From Nannobrachium achirus (taxonomy: Eukaryota; Chordata; Actinopteri; Myctophiformes; Myctophidae), in NCBI GenBank assembly GCA_963921795.1, contig OY997641.1:56295193-56359192 (forward strand): 64,000 bases of DNA. Direction: 5' to 3'. This document shows positions 54,297 to 64,000 of the stretch, piece after piece (position 1 is the first letter of the stretch; the number at the start of each line of letters is the position of its first letter). The position numbers were made by a program, and so were the translations under genes. The notes beneath the pieces are model-generated. The model made no database searches and had not been told where the DNA came from. It saw only the letters and a list, made by a program, of their open reading frames with translations.

Positions 54297-55359
54297 TTTC
54301 CAGCTGACAAAAGAAAATGGAATGTATAGTTTAAGACAAAGAGAAAATATTGTTTAGATTGAAACAATATGTTAAGGTTTCTGTGAAGGGGTTTCTGCTC
54401 TGTCTGATGAATTTGAAGTATCACTGAATGAAGCTAAATTACATTTTATGTAAAAATGTTTAAAACAAATGTTTAAATGTACAAAAGAAACATGGAACTT
54501 TGTTATTTATTGTTATATCTGTAGTTAAATACAGTATAAATCATATGGTGTGACAATCAAGTCATATGGCATGACAAGCAGACATGTCACACCATTATGA
54601 TTAAGTGTCACACCATATTACGTTTTCTGCATTTAGGTTTACCTTGAGGCTACTATGTACACATTAGCATGCTAACAGCATGCTAGCTATAACAAAGCAA
54701 CCTAGATCTACATGGAAATATGACCAAAACTTCAAATAACTTAAGCTTTTTTTAATGAAAAGGTGTCACACCAACAGACATCCAAAGTGGTGAGTTTGTC
54801 AAAGTTTCAACAAGATGGCATTTCATGAAAATGTTAAAATCATAACTCACCTCAGACACCTGTCTTGCAGTTGTGCTGGGAGTGCTGAATAGCCTTACAG
54901 AAGAAGGACCTCTCTAGCCAATAGCTGTCCAAATAATTGCCTGTTTAATTTGTCCAAACTAGTGTCACACCAAATGATTTTGGTTTGGGGGACAAAATGT
55001 TTTTGATCAGAAATGACTGAAAACATTATGCTTTGACTTTGAAAAGATATAGGCTCACAAATAGACATTTTTTTTAGCCTAAATTCATTTTCAAATGATT
55101 TTTAGCAATTCTTTTTCTTAGTTTTATTCAAGTTCCCACTTTGAGAAACAAGGTCAGGACAGTCACACCATATGAGTTTTGCCATGTTTGGTTGAAAATT
55201 CTGAAGAAATGAGGAATGAAATGTTTTAATCTTGAGTAAGTTCACATAAAGCTTAATGTCCTGCACAATATTCAGAAGGTTTTTGACAAAAAATGTTTTT
55301 ATTTATACATGTTTGACACCGAGGACAGCGAAAACGTTACGTCACGTCACCCACCCACG

Positions 55360-55401
55360 TATGTATGTATGTATGTATGTATGTATGTATGTATGTATGT
55401 A
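55360..55401. repeat. (GTAT)n microsatellite
   Basis: About ten units, immediately outside the right end of the TIR element. Confidence 0.95.
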
Positions 55402-56079
55402 TTTATTTATTTGTTTATTTAAGCAGAGGCTTTCTCTGTTTCCCTGTGTTCATGTAATGCAGTGAAGAATGCATGCATGGTATCTCTGTGTGAACCAATG
55501 GTGCTGGTGTGATTATATACACATGCAGAGAGAAGTGGAACACTTCTCACCTCCTTGATACGTCCACTGGTGAAGGATGTACCTCCAGTTGTCATCTTCA
55601 GCTACTGTATATTCACAGCATCATAGAGGTCCCTAGTCAGACACAGGTTCTACAGGAGAGTACTGGTCAGAATACTGGGCAGCATCCTTACGCCACAGCA
55701 GGTTGAGAACCACTGCTGGAATTCATTGATGTGCTGTTGTTCTAATAGAGTGGTTCTCAACCAGTGGTCCGGGGACCACCACTGGTGGTATTTGTAGAAC
55801 TTATAGCACTTTAACTCTTGAGTGCGTAAAATGAACCCAAATGGACTGTTACGGGTCCATTTGGTTCCATTTTTCACTGGCACTGTGTTTAAGGTTATAC
55901 ATTTCTTTTTTTGACAGCATATACAACTGACCAGCAGCTGACCAGCTGAACTGCCCTGTTTGTAGAAACAAAATTAATCCCCATATTTTAATAATAGATT
56001 AATGATGAGCAACTAAAAAGAAGCCAGAAGCCATTGAACATACAGGATGGAGAACGCATGCTCACTCCCAAGACGGCAA
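55402..56079. other. hAT termini, no gene
   Basis: AGGTTGAGAACCACTGCTGG (55699) and AGTGGTTCTCAACCAGTGGT (55750) are two opposed hAT-type ends about 60 bp apart, likely relics of two elements. Otherwise nothing. Confidence 0.5.
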
Positions 56080-57350
56080 ACGTGAATTCTTGGTATGGAT
56101 TTGAATCAAACGTTGAACGTCCGCTTGTCCGTCCGTCCTTACGTCTGTGAGCAGCTAATCTCCGGCACCATTGGCACGATGGCAGCGAAACTGTGCACAC
56201 AAACTCCCTGGGTGCCAGAGCAGAACTTCTGCCCCAAAACTTTCACATGCGCCTGTTATAGCGCCACCAGGAGGTGGATTTGTGCAGAACACATTTTTGG
56301 ACATTACCCTTACAGATTTTGTCAAAGAATCACGCAAATTGTCACACAGTATCTCTATTGTCATTAAACACAACAGGTTTTTCAGATTTTTCTTATTTAA
56401 TCCTGATTGGCTAAGAATGGCCTCCAAAGTTTGCAAGAGTGCTCGATTTTGAACAAAATGCCTCCAAAAATCACACAAATCGGTACAGTATCTCAGTCTA
56501 TAGTCATGTGATCAAGACGGATCTGTCCAATATTTCATATTCCATCCTAATTGGCTATTGGCTTCCAAAGTTTGCAGATTGGTCCGTTTTGAACGAAATG
56601 CCTCAAATCATGAATGCAGCGTATGATTTCCATGAAATGTTACATGCCCACTAGATCAAGGAAAAATGCCATCCATTTCACAATGGCCTGTTATAGCGTC
56701 ACCAGCAGGCCGACTTTTGCTAAACAGTTTTGGAACAAAATGGCTCAAATCAATGAATGCAGTGTCAGATTGCCGTGAAAGGCAGAAGAAGACATGGCGC
56801 CCTTTTTCACATTGGACTATCAGGCAGCGACAATAACCTACCTGACCTGGTGGAGACCTGTGCTCAGAGGAGCACTGCTTCTAGTTTCCAGACAAGCCTT
56901 TGAGTTTGGTCACATTGTTTTAATCAACCTCACAGTGGTGCTATAACAGGCCGCTTCACATTTTGTCCTATCTTGAACCTTCTGAAAGAGAAGAAAAAAA
57001 AAGAGTTCAGTTTTCTTCAAAACACACTTTTCGCTATCCAAATCAGAAAACATCATCTGTCTTTATGATCAAGATTGATACGTATGTCAGATCTTTCTCG
57101 ATTCCATTCTGATTGGCTACGATTGGATGTCGATGTTTGCAGGAGGGGCTCATTTTGCACAAAATGCCACCAATCAGAATGCAGCGAACCATCTGCTCCA
57201 AATCTGAGACAAAACACAGAGCCAAAGCCATTGCACTTACACCCATAGGGCACCACACATTGGATGGGAACTGCACTATGTTTTGTTTTGGCCTTTTTTT
57301 TCCTCCTTCTTCCAGAATTGAACTTCAGGACTGCCAGTAACTGACCAAGG
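56080..57350 (-). repeat. GGTGGCGCTATAA repeat family
   Basis: Inverted words CCTGTTATAGCGCCACCAGG (56253) and CCTGTTATAGCGTCACCAGC (56690), and GGTGCTATAACAGGCC (56937). The CGTCCGTCCTTACGTC tract at 56130 matches the end of the 39-40 kb copy. Unclassified. Confidence 0.65.
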
Positions 57351-57795
57351 AGAGACAATTTAGCTGCTGCTTTCCTGGGTCAGATATGTACTACCACACG
57401 CGGGCCCGATTTTGAACGTGGTATGCTATGCGCTCGTGTAGTATTTAAGTCCGGTCGCATATGATTGTGGCGAACAACACCCTCGTATGCGTTGTTTTGC
57501 AATTAAGAAGTGGGAGCTAAGTCATATGAACGTGCTGTGCGGCACCCGCACGCATATTTAAGGTATTGGGAGGTAACATATGCAAATCAACCTGCGCTGT
57601 GCGCTCAGTGCAATTATGAAGGTCGAGTAACTCAAACAAATAACGCATATCCTTAGACGTGCTTGGTTCACCTTTTATTGCGCTAAATGACATGTTTATT
57701 TGACCACATGATCGTGCCTCCTTTCCCAATGCGCGTTCATGTGTGCACACATGAACACACACTGCTGCACACCATTACCTCAATTATGTCACTGT
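57351..57795. other. 5' flank of the Harbinger gene
   Basis: CpG-bearing, with repeated ATGCGYTCG-like words; probably the 5' part of the element. The terminal inverted repeat was not found. Confidence 0.4.
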
Positions 57796-57803
57796 TATAA
57801 ATA
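57796..57803 (+). promoter_or_regulatory. TATA box of the Harbinger transposase gene
   Basis: TATAAATA, 34 bp before the ATG; predicts a very short 5' UTR. Confidence 0.6.
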
Positions 57804-57836
57804 GCACCACTTGTTGTGGCTGAGTGAGACAAAACA

Positions 57837-57927
57837 ATGGAATATATTCTTGGAAGAGAATATGAGAGGAGACGCCGCCGGCAGGAGCGTGTCTACAGAA
57901 CACGAAGGAATTATCTGGGGCTCACAG
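57837..57927 (+). CDS. PIF/Harbinger transposase, exon 1
   Basis: ATG at 57837; thirty codons MEYILGREYERRRRRQERVY and RTRRNYLGLT plus one base, donor CACAG|GTTGGC. The Arg-rich N-terminus before the helical domain is usual for HARBI1-like proteins. Joined to 58271 it reads LGLTEQQCFDEL without a break. Confidence 0.8.
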
Positions 57928-58270
57928 GTTGGCTATTGCCTAGTTCTCAACTATATATTTCTCAAATTTCTATTCCAGTGATTTAGGAAATTCTCAAATT
58001 GGCTTGGTAAAAGTGCTCCTTGAAACCAAACATATCAGGCGTCATGCTTTGTCATTTATAGGAGCAAATAATAGTTATTATGATGATGATTGGCTCTTTT
58101 CTTCTTCTTTTTTTTAACTTATTTATTTATCTTTGCCTCTTGTTATTATTTTATTTCTGTATTTATTTTGCTCCCACTGGCCTTTCCTTGTGCGTGCCTA
58201 TGCCTATAGCAGCGGCACTTGCGCTTTTAATTGGAATCCAACAGTTACCGATGCAATATCTATTCCACAG

Positions 58271-59253
58271 AGCAACAATGCTTTGATGAGCTGCGCCTCT
58301 CCCGTCAGGCAGTAACTGATATATGCCACCTGGTACATGATGACATCGAAGCCGCTGGTCCCCGTGCCTTGCCTGTAGCAACAAAGGTCACTGCTGCACT
58401 ATATTTTTATGCTGGTGGGACTTTCCAAAAACCAATCGGCTCACTTGCAGGAATATCACAACCTTCCGCAAGTCTGGCTATAACGGCAGTCACTAACAGC
58501 TTAATACGACATGCCCACGAGTTCATCACGTTCCCTATAACACCTGACCATCAACGTAGGGTTAAACAGGAATTTGTGGCAAAATATGGGTTCCCTGGGG
58601 TTCTGGGTGCCATCGACTGCACGCACATTCTGATTAGGGCTCCGACTCAGCATGGTGCATGTTATGTGAACCGTAAGGGGACCCATTCCATCAATGTCCA
58701 GGTAGTTTGTGATGCACATGCCAACATCACAAGTGTATTTGCAAACTATCCTGGAGCAAGCCACGACGCTTTCATCTTGGATAACTCTGTTATACCTACA
58801 ATCTTTGGGAGGGACGCCCCTCCCGACGGGTGGTTGTTAGGGGACAATGGTTATCCTTTGAAGACGTGGCTGATGGTGCCATACATTACTCCAATAACTG
58901 TGCGTGAGGCTTCGTTTAACACCAAACACTCACGGGCACGTGTAGTGATCGAGCGAACATTTGCCTTTCTCAAGCAGCGGTTCCGCTGCTTAGACAGGTC
59001 AGGTGGGGTCTTGCAGTACACACCTCAGAAAATAGCATCCTTCTGTGTGGCATGTTGTGTGTTGCACAACATTGCCATGCGTCATGGAGTGATGTTAGAA
59101 TTCGACGAGGAAAGAGTATTACGTGACTACCGAAGGCAGCAAACTGAATTGCAAGTTCCACCACCACCACCACATAACGATATAGTGCAAGCAAACGCAG
59201 CGGCACTGAGGGATCAGCTGGCAGCTGACCTGGTGCGCCGCCGCCGCCGTTAG
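58271..59253 (+). CDS. PIF/Harbinger (HARBI1-like) transposase, exon 2
   Basis: DDE nuclease of the PIF/Harbinger superfamily; the spliced protein is 357 residues. Acceptor TATTCCACAG at 58270. Helical domain (ELRLSRQAVTDICHLV), ISQPSASLAI, then catalytic D146 in GAIDCTH, D222 in LLGDNGYPL and E258 in VVIERTFAFLKQRFR; D222 and E258 are separated by 35 residues. The C-terminus carries a Pro/His run PPPPPH and ends RRRRR. No stop or frameshift. In this superfamily a partner Myb/SANT protein is needed for nuclear import and DNA binding; none is seen in the window. It could be an autonomous element lacking recognisable ends here or a domesticated gene. Confidence 0.9.
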
Positions 59254-59374
59254 TAATCTGCCTGGTAAGCAAGCTTCTTTCAATCAGTAAATTGTTGCAT
59301 TTAATGTAGGCATAGGCCTAGGCTGCGTTTTATTATGCTCTATGGTAATTTAGTTGTATGCTTTATTACAGACG

Positions 59375-59410
59375 GGAGAGGCCTGCTTTTTTTTTTTTTT
59401 TTTTTTTCCT
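59375..59410. repeat. T-run
   Basis: About 25 consecutive T within the candidate 3' intron of the Harbinger gene. Confidence 0.9.
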
Positions 59411-59549
59411 CCACATTCCACTGCGTATTTTCCACATTCCACCTGCGAGGTAGGCCTATTGGTGTGTTCATTCAGAAATTATCTCAAAGCTATTCCATTT
59501 TGTCAGGCTATAGGCTACAGTCTCACTTCAGTCTCCCCCTTGCCTGCAG

Positions 59550-59653
59550 TTGAACTTGACCCTGAACCCGCTGACCCGTTCACATTTGAACCTGAGCTGT
59601 AAAGTTCCCTTGCACAGAAAACGGGTAGGCTGGAGTTTACATGCTTTAATAAA
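59550..59653 (+). other. candidate 3' exon and poly(A) signal of the Harbinger gene
   Basis: After the stop a donor CCTG|GTAAGC lies at 59265, and a strong acceptor CTCCCCCTTGCCTGCAG ends at 59549. The following exon is open as VELDPEPADPFTFEPEL to a stop, and AATAAA occurs at 59648-59653. Either a spliced 3' UTR or an acidic alternative C-terminus. Confidence 0.45.
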
Positions 59654-59730
59654 ACAAAACGGCATGTTTGCTTGTCATAAACATAAACAAAATAAATCTT
59701 ATCTAAACAAGGGCATGCCAATTAATCAAT

Positions 59731-59735
<5 letters not shown>

Positions 59736-59768
<33 letters not shown>
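59736..59768. repeat. (AAT)n microsatellite
   Basis: Eleven AAT units at the head of a repeat-family copy (ATATAGCTGCAAGCAGCGAT follows). Confidence 0.95.
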
Positions 59769-59770
<2 letters not shown>

Positions 59771-60076
59771 TAGCTGCAAGCAGCGATAAAGTGTCCAAGG
59801 CATAAAAAGCAGGAAAGCAATAAGGCATCAAGGGAAAGCAAAGAAGAATATCAAAGAAAAACAGGACCGAACAGGACTCTGGCAGGTTTTTTTTTTGGCC
59901 TAGTGGTGACTCTATAATAGGCCAAAGTGAAAAGGGTGCCACGTGTTCTTGGGCCTTTCACGGCAATCGGACGCTGCATGCAGGATTTGAAGCATTTTGT
60001 TCCAAAAATGTGTTTTGCAAAAATTTACCCGCTGGTGGCGCTATAACAGGCCAATGTGAGAAGGGTGGCCTCTGTT
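59769..60076 (+). repeat. GGTGGCGCTATAA repeat family, 5' end
   Basis: Head ATATAGCTGCAAGCAGCGAT preceded by (AAT)n, then CCGCTGGTGGCGCTATAACA at about 60030. Same head at 63115 and 63356. Confidence 0.7.
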
Positions 60077-60283
60077 CAGTGTAAATACTGAATAAAAGTA
60101 CAAAGGTATTGGCATCAACTTGACATTTTTTGAAAATAGCAGATCTACAAGCTCACAATGCAATGCATGAGCATTTACTGGAGTAGCCTAGAAGTAAGAC
60201 TATACAAGTGAAGTATAAAATACCTCAAAATTATACTAAGGATAGTATTTGAGTAAATGTAATCAGTTACTTTTACACCACTG
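60077..60283. mobile_element. hAT MITE, 207 bp
   Basis: CAGTGTAAATACTGAATAAA at the left and CAGTTACTTTTACACCACTG at the right; contains one arm of the dispersed hairpin. Confidence 0.7.
60131..60160 (+). repeat. hairpin family, left arm only
   Basis: AATAGCAGATCTACAAGCTC; the right arm is deleted within the MITE. Confidence 0.8.
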
Positions 60284-60429
60284 GCATTGTAGACCCAGAT
60301 GCTTGTGAAACATGATAAAGAAATAGTCATGCAATAGTATGAATTTCAGTTTATTTACACAAAGGATTTGCAATTGCAAAATATTATAGCAGCATTATTT
60401 TCTGTAAGTGGCTAGCAGAGTCAGACTTA

Positions 60430-61440
60430 ACTAAAGTTAAATTGTTTTTATTGAAAAACGTTGAGGGGAAGGCGGCTGGGGGTCAAAACTTGGAACTTTA
60501 GGGGCTCACATGGGGCTGCTGTCCTGTGGGCAGAGCAGACTATGGATTCCAATTGGGGGGTGTTGGAACCCAGCCAGCCTAGGTGGGGGAGGGAGAGAGA
60601 AATGAGGTGAACTTCAGAATAATTACAGTTGAGCCACAAGGTAGAGAAGAGGTGTTCAATCTGCCCGTTCCACACAGTTCAGAATAATGAACCCACTTAC
60701 ACTGCCTTTCTTTGGCTCCAATGAAGCAATCTGGGAGCTGGTACTGATTGTCAGCTGATTGTCAGATGGGCTTCAGGTGTGAGGCTGAGCTTCCCCTGCA
60801 TGGTTTGAAACAATGAATAAATGAATGCACTCAAACATCATTACTTTATAAAGAAACTCAAAGTCATTACTTCAAAATCAAAATAGGAATGAGTGTCACT
60901 GCGGCTGCTTTTTCCTACCCATAGGTCAGACAGGATTGTGTCAGTCTTTCTGCAGGCTCGCCATCTTTCAGATTCAGTTCTAGGGAATAAACCTGGCCTG
61001 GATCAAAGAAAAAGGCCAAATGAATAGAAAAACAACAAATTCAAATAATCTGCTGCACTACAGGCTTGAAACAAAATAATTCCATTAATCTGCCCAACTA
61101 GGCATTGGCATTAAACTCAAAATACATCAATTCAATAATCAACATTGCAGCTAACATACAAGCATTACATTCCAAAAGAAATTGTTTAACATTTAGATCC
61201 CAAAACCAAAAACAACATAACATTACAGAGCACATGGTCACTCACCAAGTCACAATGTTCCTCATTCACACAGCCAGTGTAGCGAGTGGATCAGGTAGGT
61301 ATGGTATCTAAAAGTCAAATTATTGCATGGGTAAGTATAAATAATTAATGAATTAAACTGTCAGAAATTGGAATAGTTGTTGAAATAAATAAAGAGTACA
61401 TACCTGCTGCCTGTAACACCTCCAGTGTTGTGGACCACAC
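60430..61440 (-). ncRNA. candidate five-exon non-coding transcript
   Basis: On the minus strand a TATA box (61468-61473), four canonical introns and a poly(A) signal (AATAAA, 60447-60452) line up. Exons by splice signals: about 61440-61404 (donor GTATGT), 61307-61246 (TTTTAG / GTGAGT), 60979-60919 (CCCTAG / GTAGGA), 60795-60701 (CATGCAG / GTAAGT), 60578-about 60430 (CCCACCTAG). The spliced product is near 400 nt; its ATGs open only frames of about eight codons, so a non-coding RNA is the best reading. It could instead be an unrecognised spliced element. Nothing shows its function. Confidence 0.45.
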
Positions 61441-61467
61441 TGAGCAAATTACTGCAGAAAGTCTGGC

Positions 61468-61473
61468 TTTATA
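61468..61473 (-). promoter_or_regulatory. TATA box of the candidate transcript
   Basis: TATAAA in the context CCAGTATAAAGCCAG, about 28 bp before the inferred start. A hAT MITE lies 57 bp further upstream. Confidence 0.45.
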
Positions 61474-61529
61474 CTGGGTGTGGTTTGATTGCAAATTGCT
61501 GGGCAGCTGTGTTTGGGTCTATTCTGCAT

Positions 61530-62012
61530 TAGAGGTGGGATTTATGGCTCTTTGAAGTGAGACAGTACCATCGATCTGGCTCACTAAAAAGAGCCGTTCA
61601 AAAGACTGGCTCATTTGGCTCCTTGTATATTTATATATTTTTAAGAAGAATTTGTTTAAACATGAATCCACAAGGTGGCACCACATTCCTCTGCTGACAG
61701 TTGAGATCACAATTTAGTATTTACCCTTTTCATAAAATGTGTGTGTAAATTAAGCTACCTTGACTTTTGTTATTCATAAAACACCTAAAAAAAACAAGCA
61801 GGCAACAATGAACTCGCTCCTCCACTTGTTCTCTCTCTCTCACTCACTCACTGTACTCAGTCAGTACTCAGTGGAGTAGCAAGGAGATGTTGAATTGGGG
61901 GGAGGGGGTCTCCCCCCAAATGAACGGCTCTCTACTGCGCAAACCGGATCCCATCGTTCACTTCAAAGAGCCGTTCAAAAGATTCGATTCGTTCGCGAAC
62001 GTCCCAGCTCTA
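61530..62012. mobile_element. hAT-like MITE, 483 bp, perfect target duplication
   Basis: Ends TAGAGGTGGGA and TCCCAGCTCTA; TTCTGCAT flanks it on both sides (61522-61529, 62013-62020). CAAAGAGCCGTTCAAAAGA near the right end and AAAGAGCCGTTCAAAAGACT near the left. Same family as 11911-12476. Confidence 0.88.
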
Positions 62013-62039
62013 TTCTGCATCTAGCCTAAGGCCCAGATC

Positions 62040-63110
62040 ATGGGAAACCCCTACTCACGTCAGGGTGGGGGGTCCCCAGTTCAAATATGATTCTTTTTGG
62101 TTTCAGTGATATTTGGACTTACCCTCTACAGTATTTCATCATGAAAATGTGACTTTGCATCTATGTTTTAGAGGCAGAAGAATAATTTGCATAAAACTTG
62201 CAATGTTGATTGAATTATTAAAAAAGCATGTTTCAATTTAAAAAAAATCCGATCCGACAGATCTTTAGATATTGGTCCAAAGTTCATGTAAAAAAAGTTC
62301 CGTGCACGTGACGCGAAAGTTCCGGAATAAAAGCGGGTTTAAGTGTTTTACAAACTGCTCAAAATGGCGGAAAATCTAAGGGTGGAGCTTACTTAACAAA
62401 GACACAGATGTCTTCCGCTTGAGTCAAGGCACGCGTGTAAGCAAGTTGCATGTCTTCAAACGAAACGAGGCATGACTTATGCCCCTTTAAAGTTTGAGTT
62501 TTCAAACGCTTCGTATAGCGCCCCCCTTTGGCCAATTGGAGTAAGATTGCTTTCAGTGATATTTGTACTAACCCTCTACATATTTGCCAAATGCCATGAA
62601 CGTGTCACTTTGCAAGTATGATTTAGAGGCAGAAGAATAATTTGCATGAAACTGCATTATACAGTGAATTATTAAAAAATAATGTTTCGCTTTAAAGAAA
62701 ATCCGGCTAACTTTTCAGACCGTATTGGTCCAAAGTTCATGTAAAAAAAGTTTCGCGCACGTTACGCGAAAATCCCAGGAGGAGATAGATTTTGACTGTT
62801 TTTCATATAATTCAAAATTGTGGGAGAGGTAAAGGTCAGAGGTCAAAAGTCAGAGCGTAAAAGTTGTTCGGCATGAGGAGACGCATAATTGTATACAGGT
62901 TTCATTGCTGTACCTGAAACAGGGCATGAGCTACACCAGTTCAAAGTTGGCATTTTTCAAAGGCTTCCTACAGCGCCACCCTTTGGCAGATTGTTGCGAG
63001 CTTCGCGTTTTAGCCGTTTGGCATAGTCCTCTGCCATACTGCCGAGTTTCGTAAAAAGCGACTGCACGGTCTAGCCGCTAGAGAAAAAGTGGCGGAATAA
63101 TAATAATAAT
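62040..63110. repeat. unclassified repeat, two internal copies
   Basis: GATATTTGGACTTACCCTCT (62110) and GATATTTGTACTAACCCTCT (62560) begin two copies about 450 bp apart, each containing GAGGCAGAAGAATAATTTGC and CCAAAGTTCATGTAAAAAAA. Ends GCGGAATAATAATAATAA. Confidence 0.7.
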
Positions 63111-63560
63111 AATAAATATAGCTGCAAGCAGCGATAAAGTGGCCAAGGCATAAAAAGCAGGAAAGCAAAAAGGCATCAAGGGAAAGAAAAATATTGTTCC
63201 TTCGAAACAATTGTGGGCTCGCTTCAAGCTGGAAAACAATGGCTACAAAAGCACAAAATGTCAAGTTTGCAGGCAATAAAATGTAAATTGAATTACAATG
63301 CAGACAAGCAGAGTTATTACATGAACTTAACAGTATGGATTAAATCAACATAAAAATATAGCTGCAAGCAGTGGAAAAAACAGTGTTCTTGAACCTTTCA
63401 TGACAATCAGATGCTGCTTGTGTTATTTTAAGGCATTGTGTTCCAAAAATGTGTTATGCAAAAGTTGACCTGCTGGTGGCCAATGTGAGAAGGGTGGCAT
63501 CTGTTCCTTGACCTAGTGGGAACTGGGAATGTGCATGCAAAATGGAGGATGCTAAGACAC
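63111..63560 (+). repeat. GGTGGCGCTATAA repeat family, heads
   Basis: Two heads (ATAGCTGCAAGCAGCGATAA at 63119 and ATAGCTGCAAGCAGTGG at 63359), the first joined directly to the (AAT)n tail of the preceding copy. Confidence 0.7.
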
Positions 63561-64000
63561 AGGCTATACCATTCTTTTTTAAATGGAAACCAGTGAGATA
63601 CATGGCTGAAAAATGCAAGAGATCTGTAGAGACGGGTTTGTTATTGAACAACACTGTTTTAACCTTTGAGGGATATGAATAATTGTCCATCACATGGCAT
63701 GTGTTATGTAACCAAAGCATGACGATACAAGTGCATAAAGTGACAAATGGAACATTTATTTTGCATATCTTCAACTACAGTAATATTTGCACAATATTAA
63801 TCGGAGATTGTATTTCTTCCCTTCAAAAAGCAACCATATGATTTCCTTTAAAAGGTTATACACATCAACATATACAGTCATGTCTCACAATGTACATCAA
63901 CACTCAAATTAACATAATGGCGATTGTTAAGTCCCCGTCTAGGGGAAAAAGGGGATGTAACATGAATTGGGAGTGAAGCCCGTTTTTATTCATAACTTAA
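63561..64000. other. no feature recognised
   Basis: AT-rich; no ORF with family resemblance up to the window edge. Confidence 0.45.

Larger units (their letters stand above)
53272..55355. mobile_element. TIR element with internal GTGTCACACC array
   Basis: Ends GTGGGTCAGTGACGTGACG and, inverted, CGTTACGTCACGTCACCCAC at 55335-55354. About 2.08 kb. At least eight copies of GTGTCACACCAWATGA-like words (both strands) lie between 53455 and 55175. One basic ORF (54102-54296) is inside. The hairpin at 53942 is included. Superfamily not identified. Confidence 0.65.

Noticed and set aside
57043-57358. Minus-strand ORFs of 77 and 101 codons
   Set aside because: Lie in the GGTGGCGCTATAA repeat family and resemble no protein.
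6211-60160. CRISPR-like array from the recurring hairpins
   Set aside because: Copies are kilobases apart without regular spacers, and the genome is eukaryotic.
60448-60675. 75-codon ORF as a protein-coding gene
   Set aside because: It spans an inferred intron (donor GTAAGT at 60700, acceptor at 60579) and has no homologue that I recognise; the spliced transcript breaks it.
1-64000. Endogenous retrovirus, LTR or Polinton-type element
   Set aside because: No paired LTRs, protease, integrase, capsid or envelope resemblance was recognised anywhere in the window.

Overview
The window looks like ray-finned fish (teleost) genomic DNA. It holds intron-containing AIG1/GIMAP GTPase genes, a full-length L2/CR1-type LINE, a PIF/Harbinger transposase gene with fish-like exon structure, many hAT-type non-autonomous elements, and long CA/TG microsatellites. 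No bacterial operon, rRNA, CRISPR array, retrovirus-like or Polinton-like element was recognised.

The host content is a GIMAP cluster. Two genes of one type (a1, 16.86-17.79 kb, + strand; a2, 31.97-32.79 kb, - strand) share a phase-1 terminal exon and a C-terminal KCKxQ ending. Three tandem genes of a second type (b1, b2, b3; - strand; 34.38-36.42, 43.47-45.10 and 48.80-50.13 kb) each consist of a 25-nt first coding exon starting ATG plus one large exon; all three splice in frame. A sixth, broken b-type copy without its P-loop lies at 18.34-18.52 kb. The b genes sit in repeated segments. Related flanking blocks recur at 23.9, 25.5, 26.6, 29.7, 37.3 and 45.6 kb, partly without a gene beside them. 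GIMAP proteins are known as septin-like GTPases of immune cells, expanded in fish; how these copies act together cannot be read from sequence.

0-16 kb is dense in transposon relics: a decayed APE-type LINE (3.4-5.7 kb, - strand) with fold-back and templated-insertion scars, a hAT transposase relic, the tail of an R2-like LINE with restriction-like endonuclease, several TIR elements, and a nest of at least three elements inside a LINE RT relic (11.5-13.0 kb). 19.8-26.7 kb is a tandem duplication into one copy of which an uninterrupted 1002-codon L2-like LINE inserted. 38-42 kb holds two ~650-bp fold-back elements. 53.3-55.4 kb is a TIR element carrying an array of GTGTCACACC motifs. 57.8-59.7 kb is a complete Harbinger transposase gene with TATA box, canonical splice sites and poly(A) signal. 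60.4-61.5 kb looks like a five-exon non-coding transcript. 39-40, 46-47, 56-57 and 60-63.5 kb belong to one abundant unclassified repeat family.

The most unusual signal is a short hairpin (about 57 nt between the outer GATC ends) that recurs at least 13 times, inside hAT-like elements, in the 3' UTR of the L2 LINE, in GIMAP introns and in otherwise unmarked DNA.
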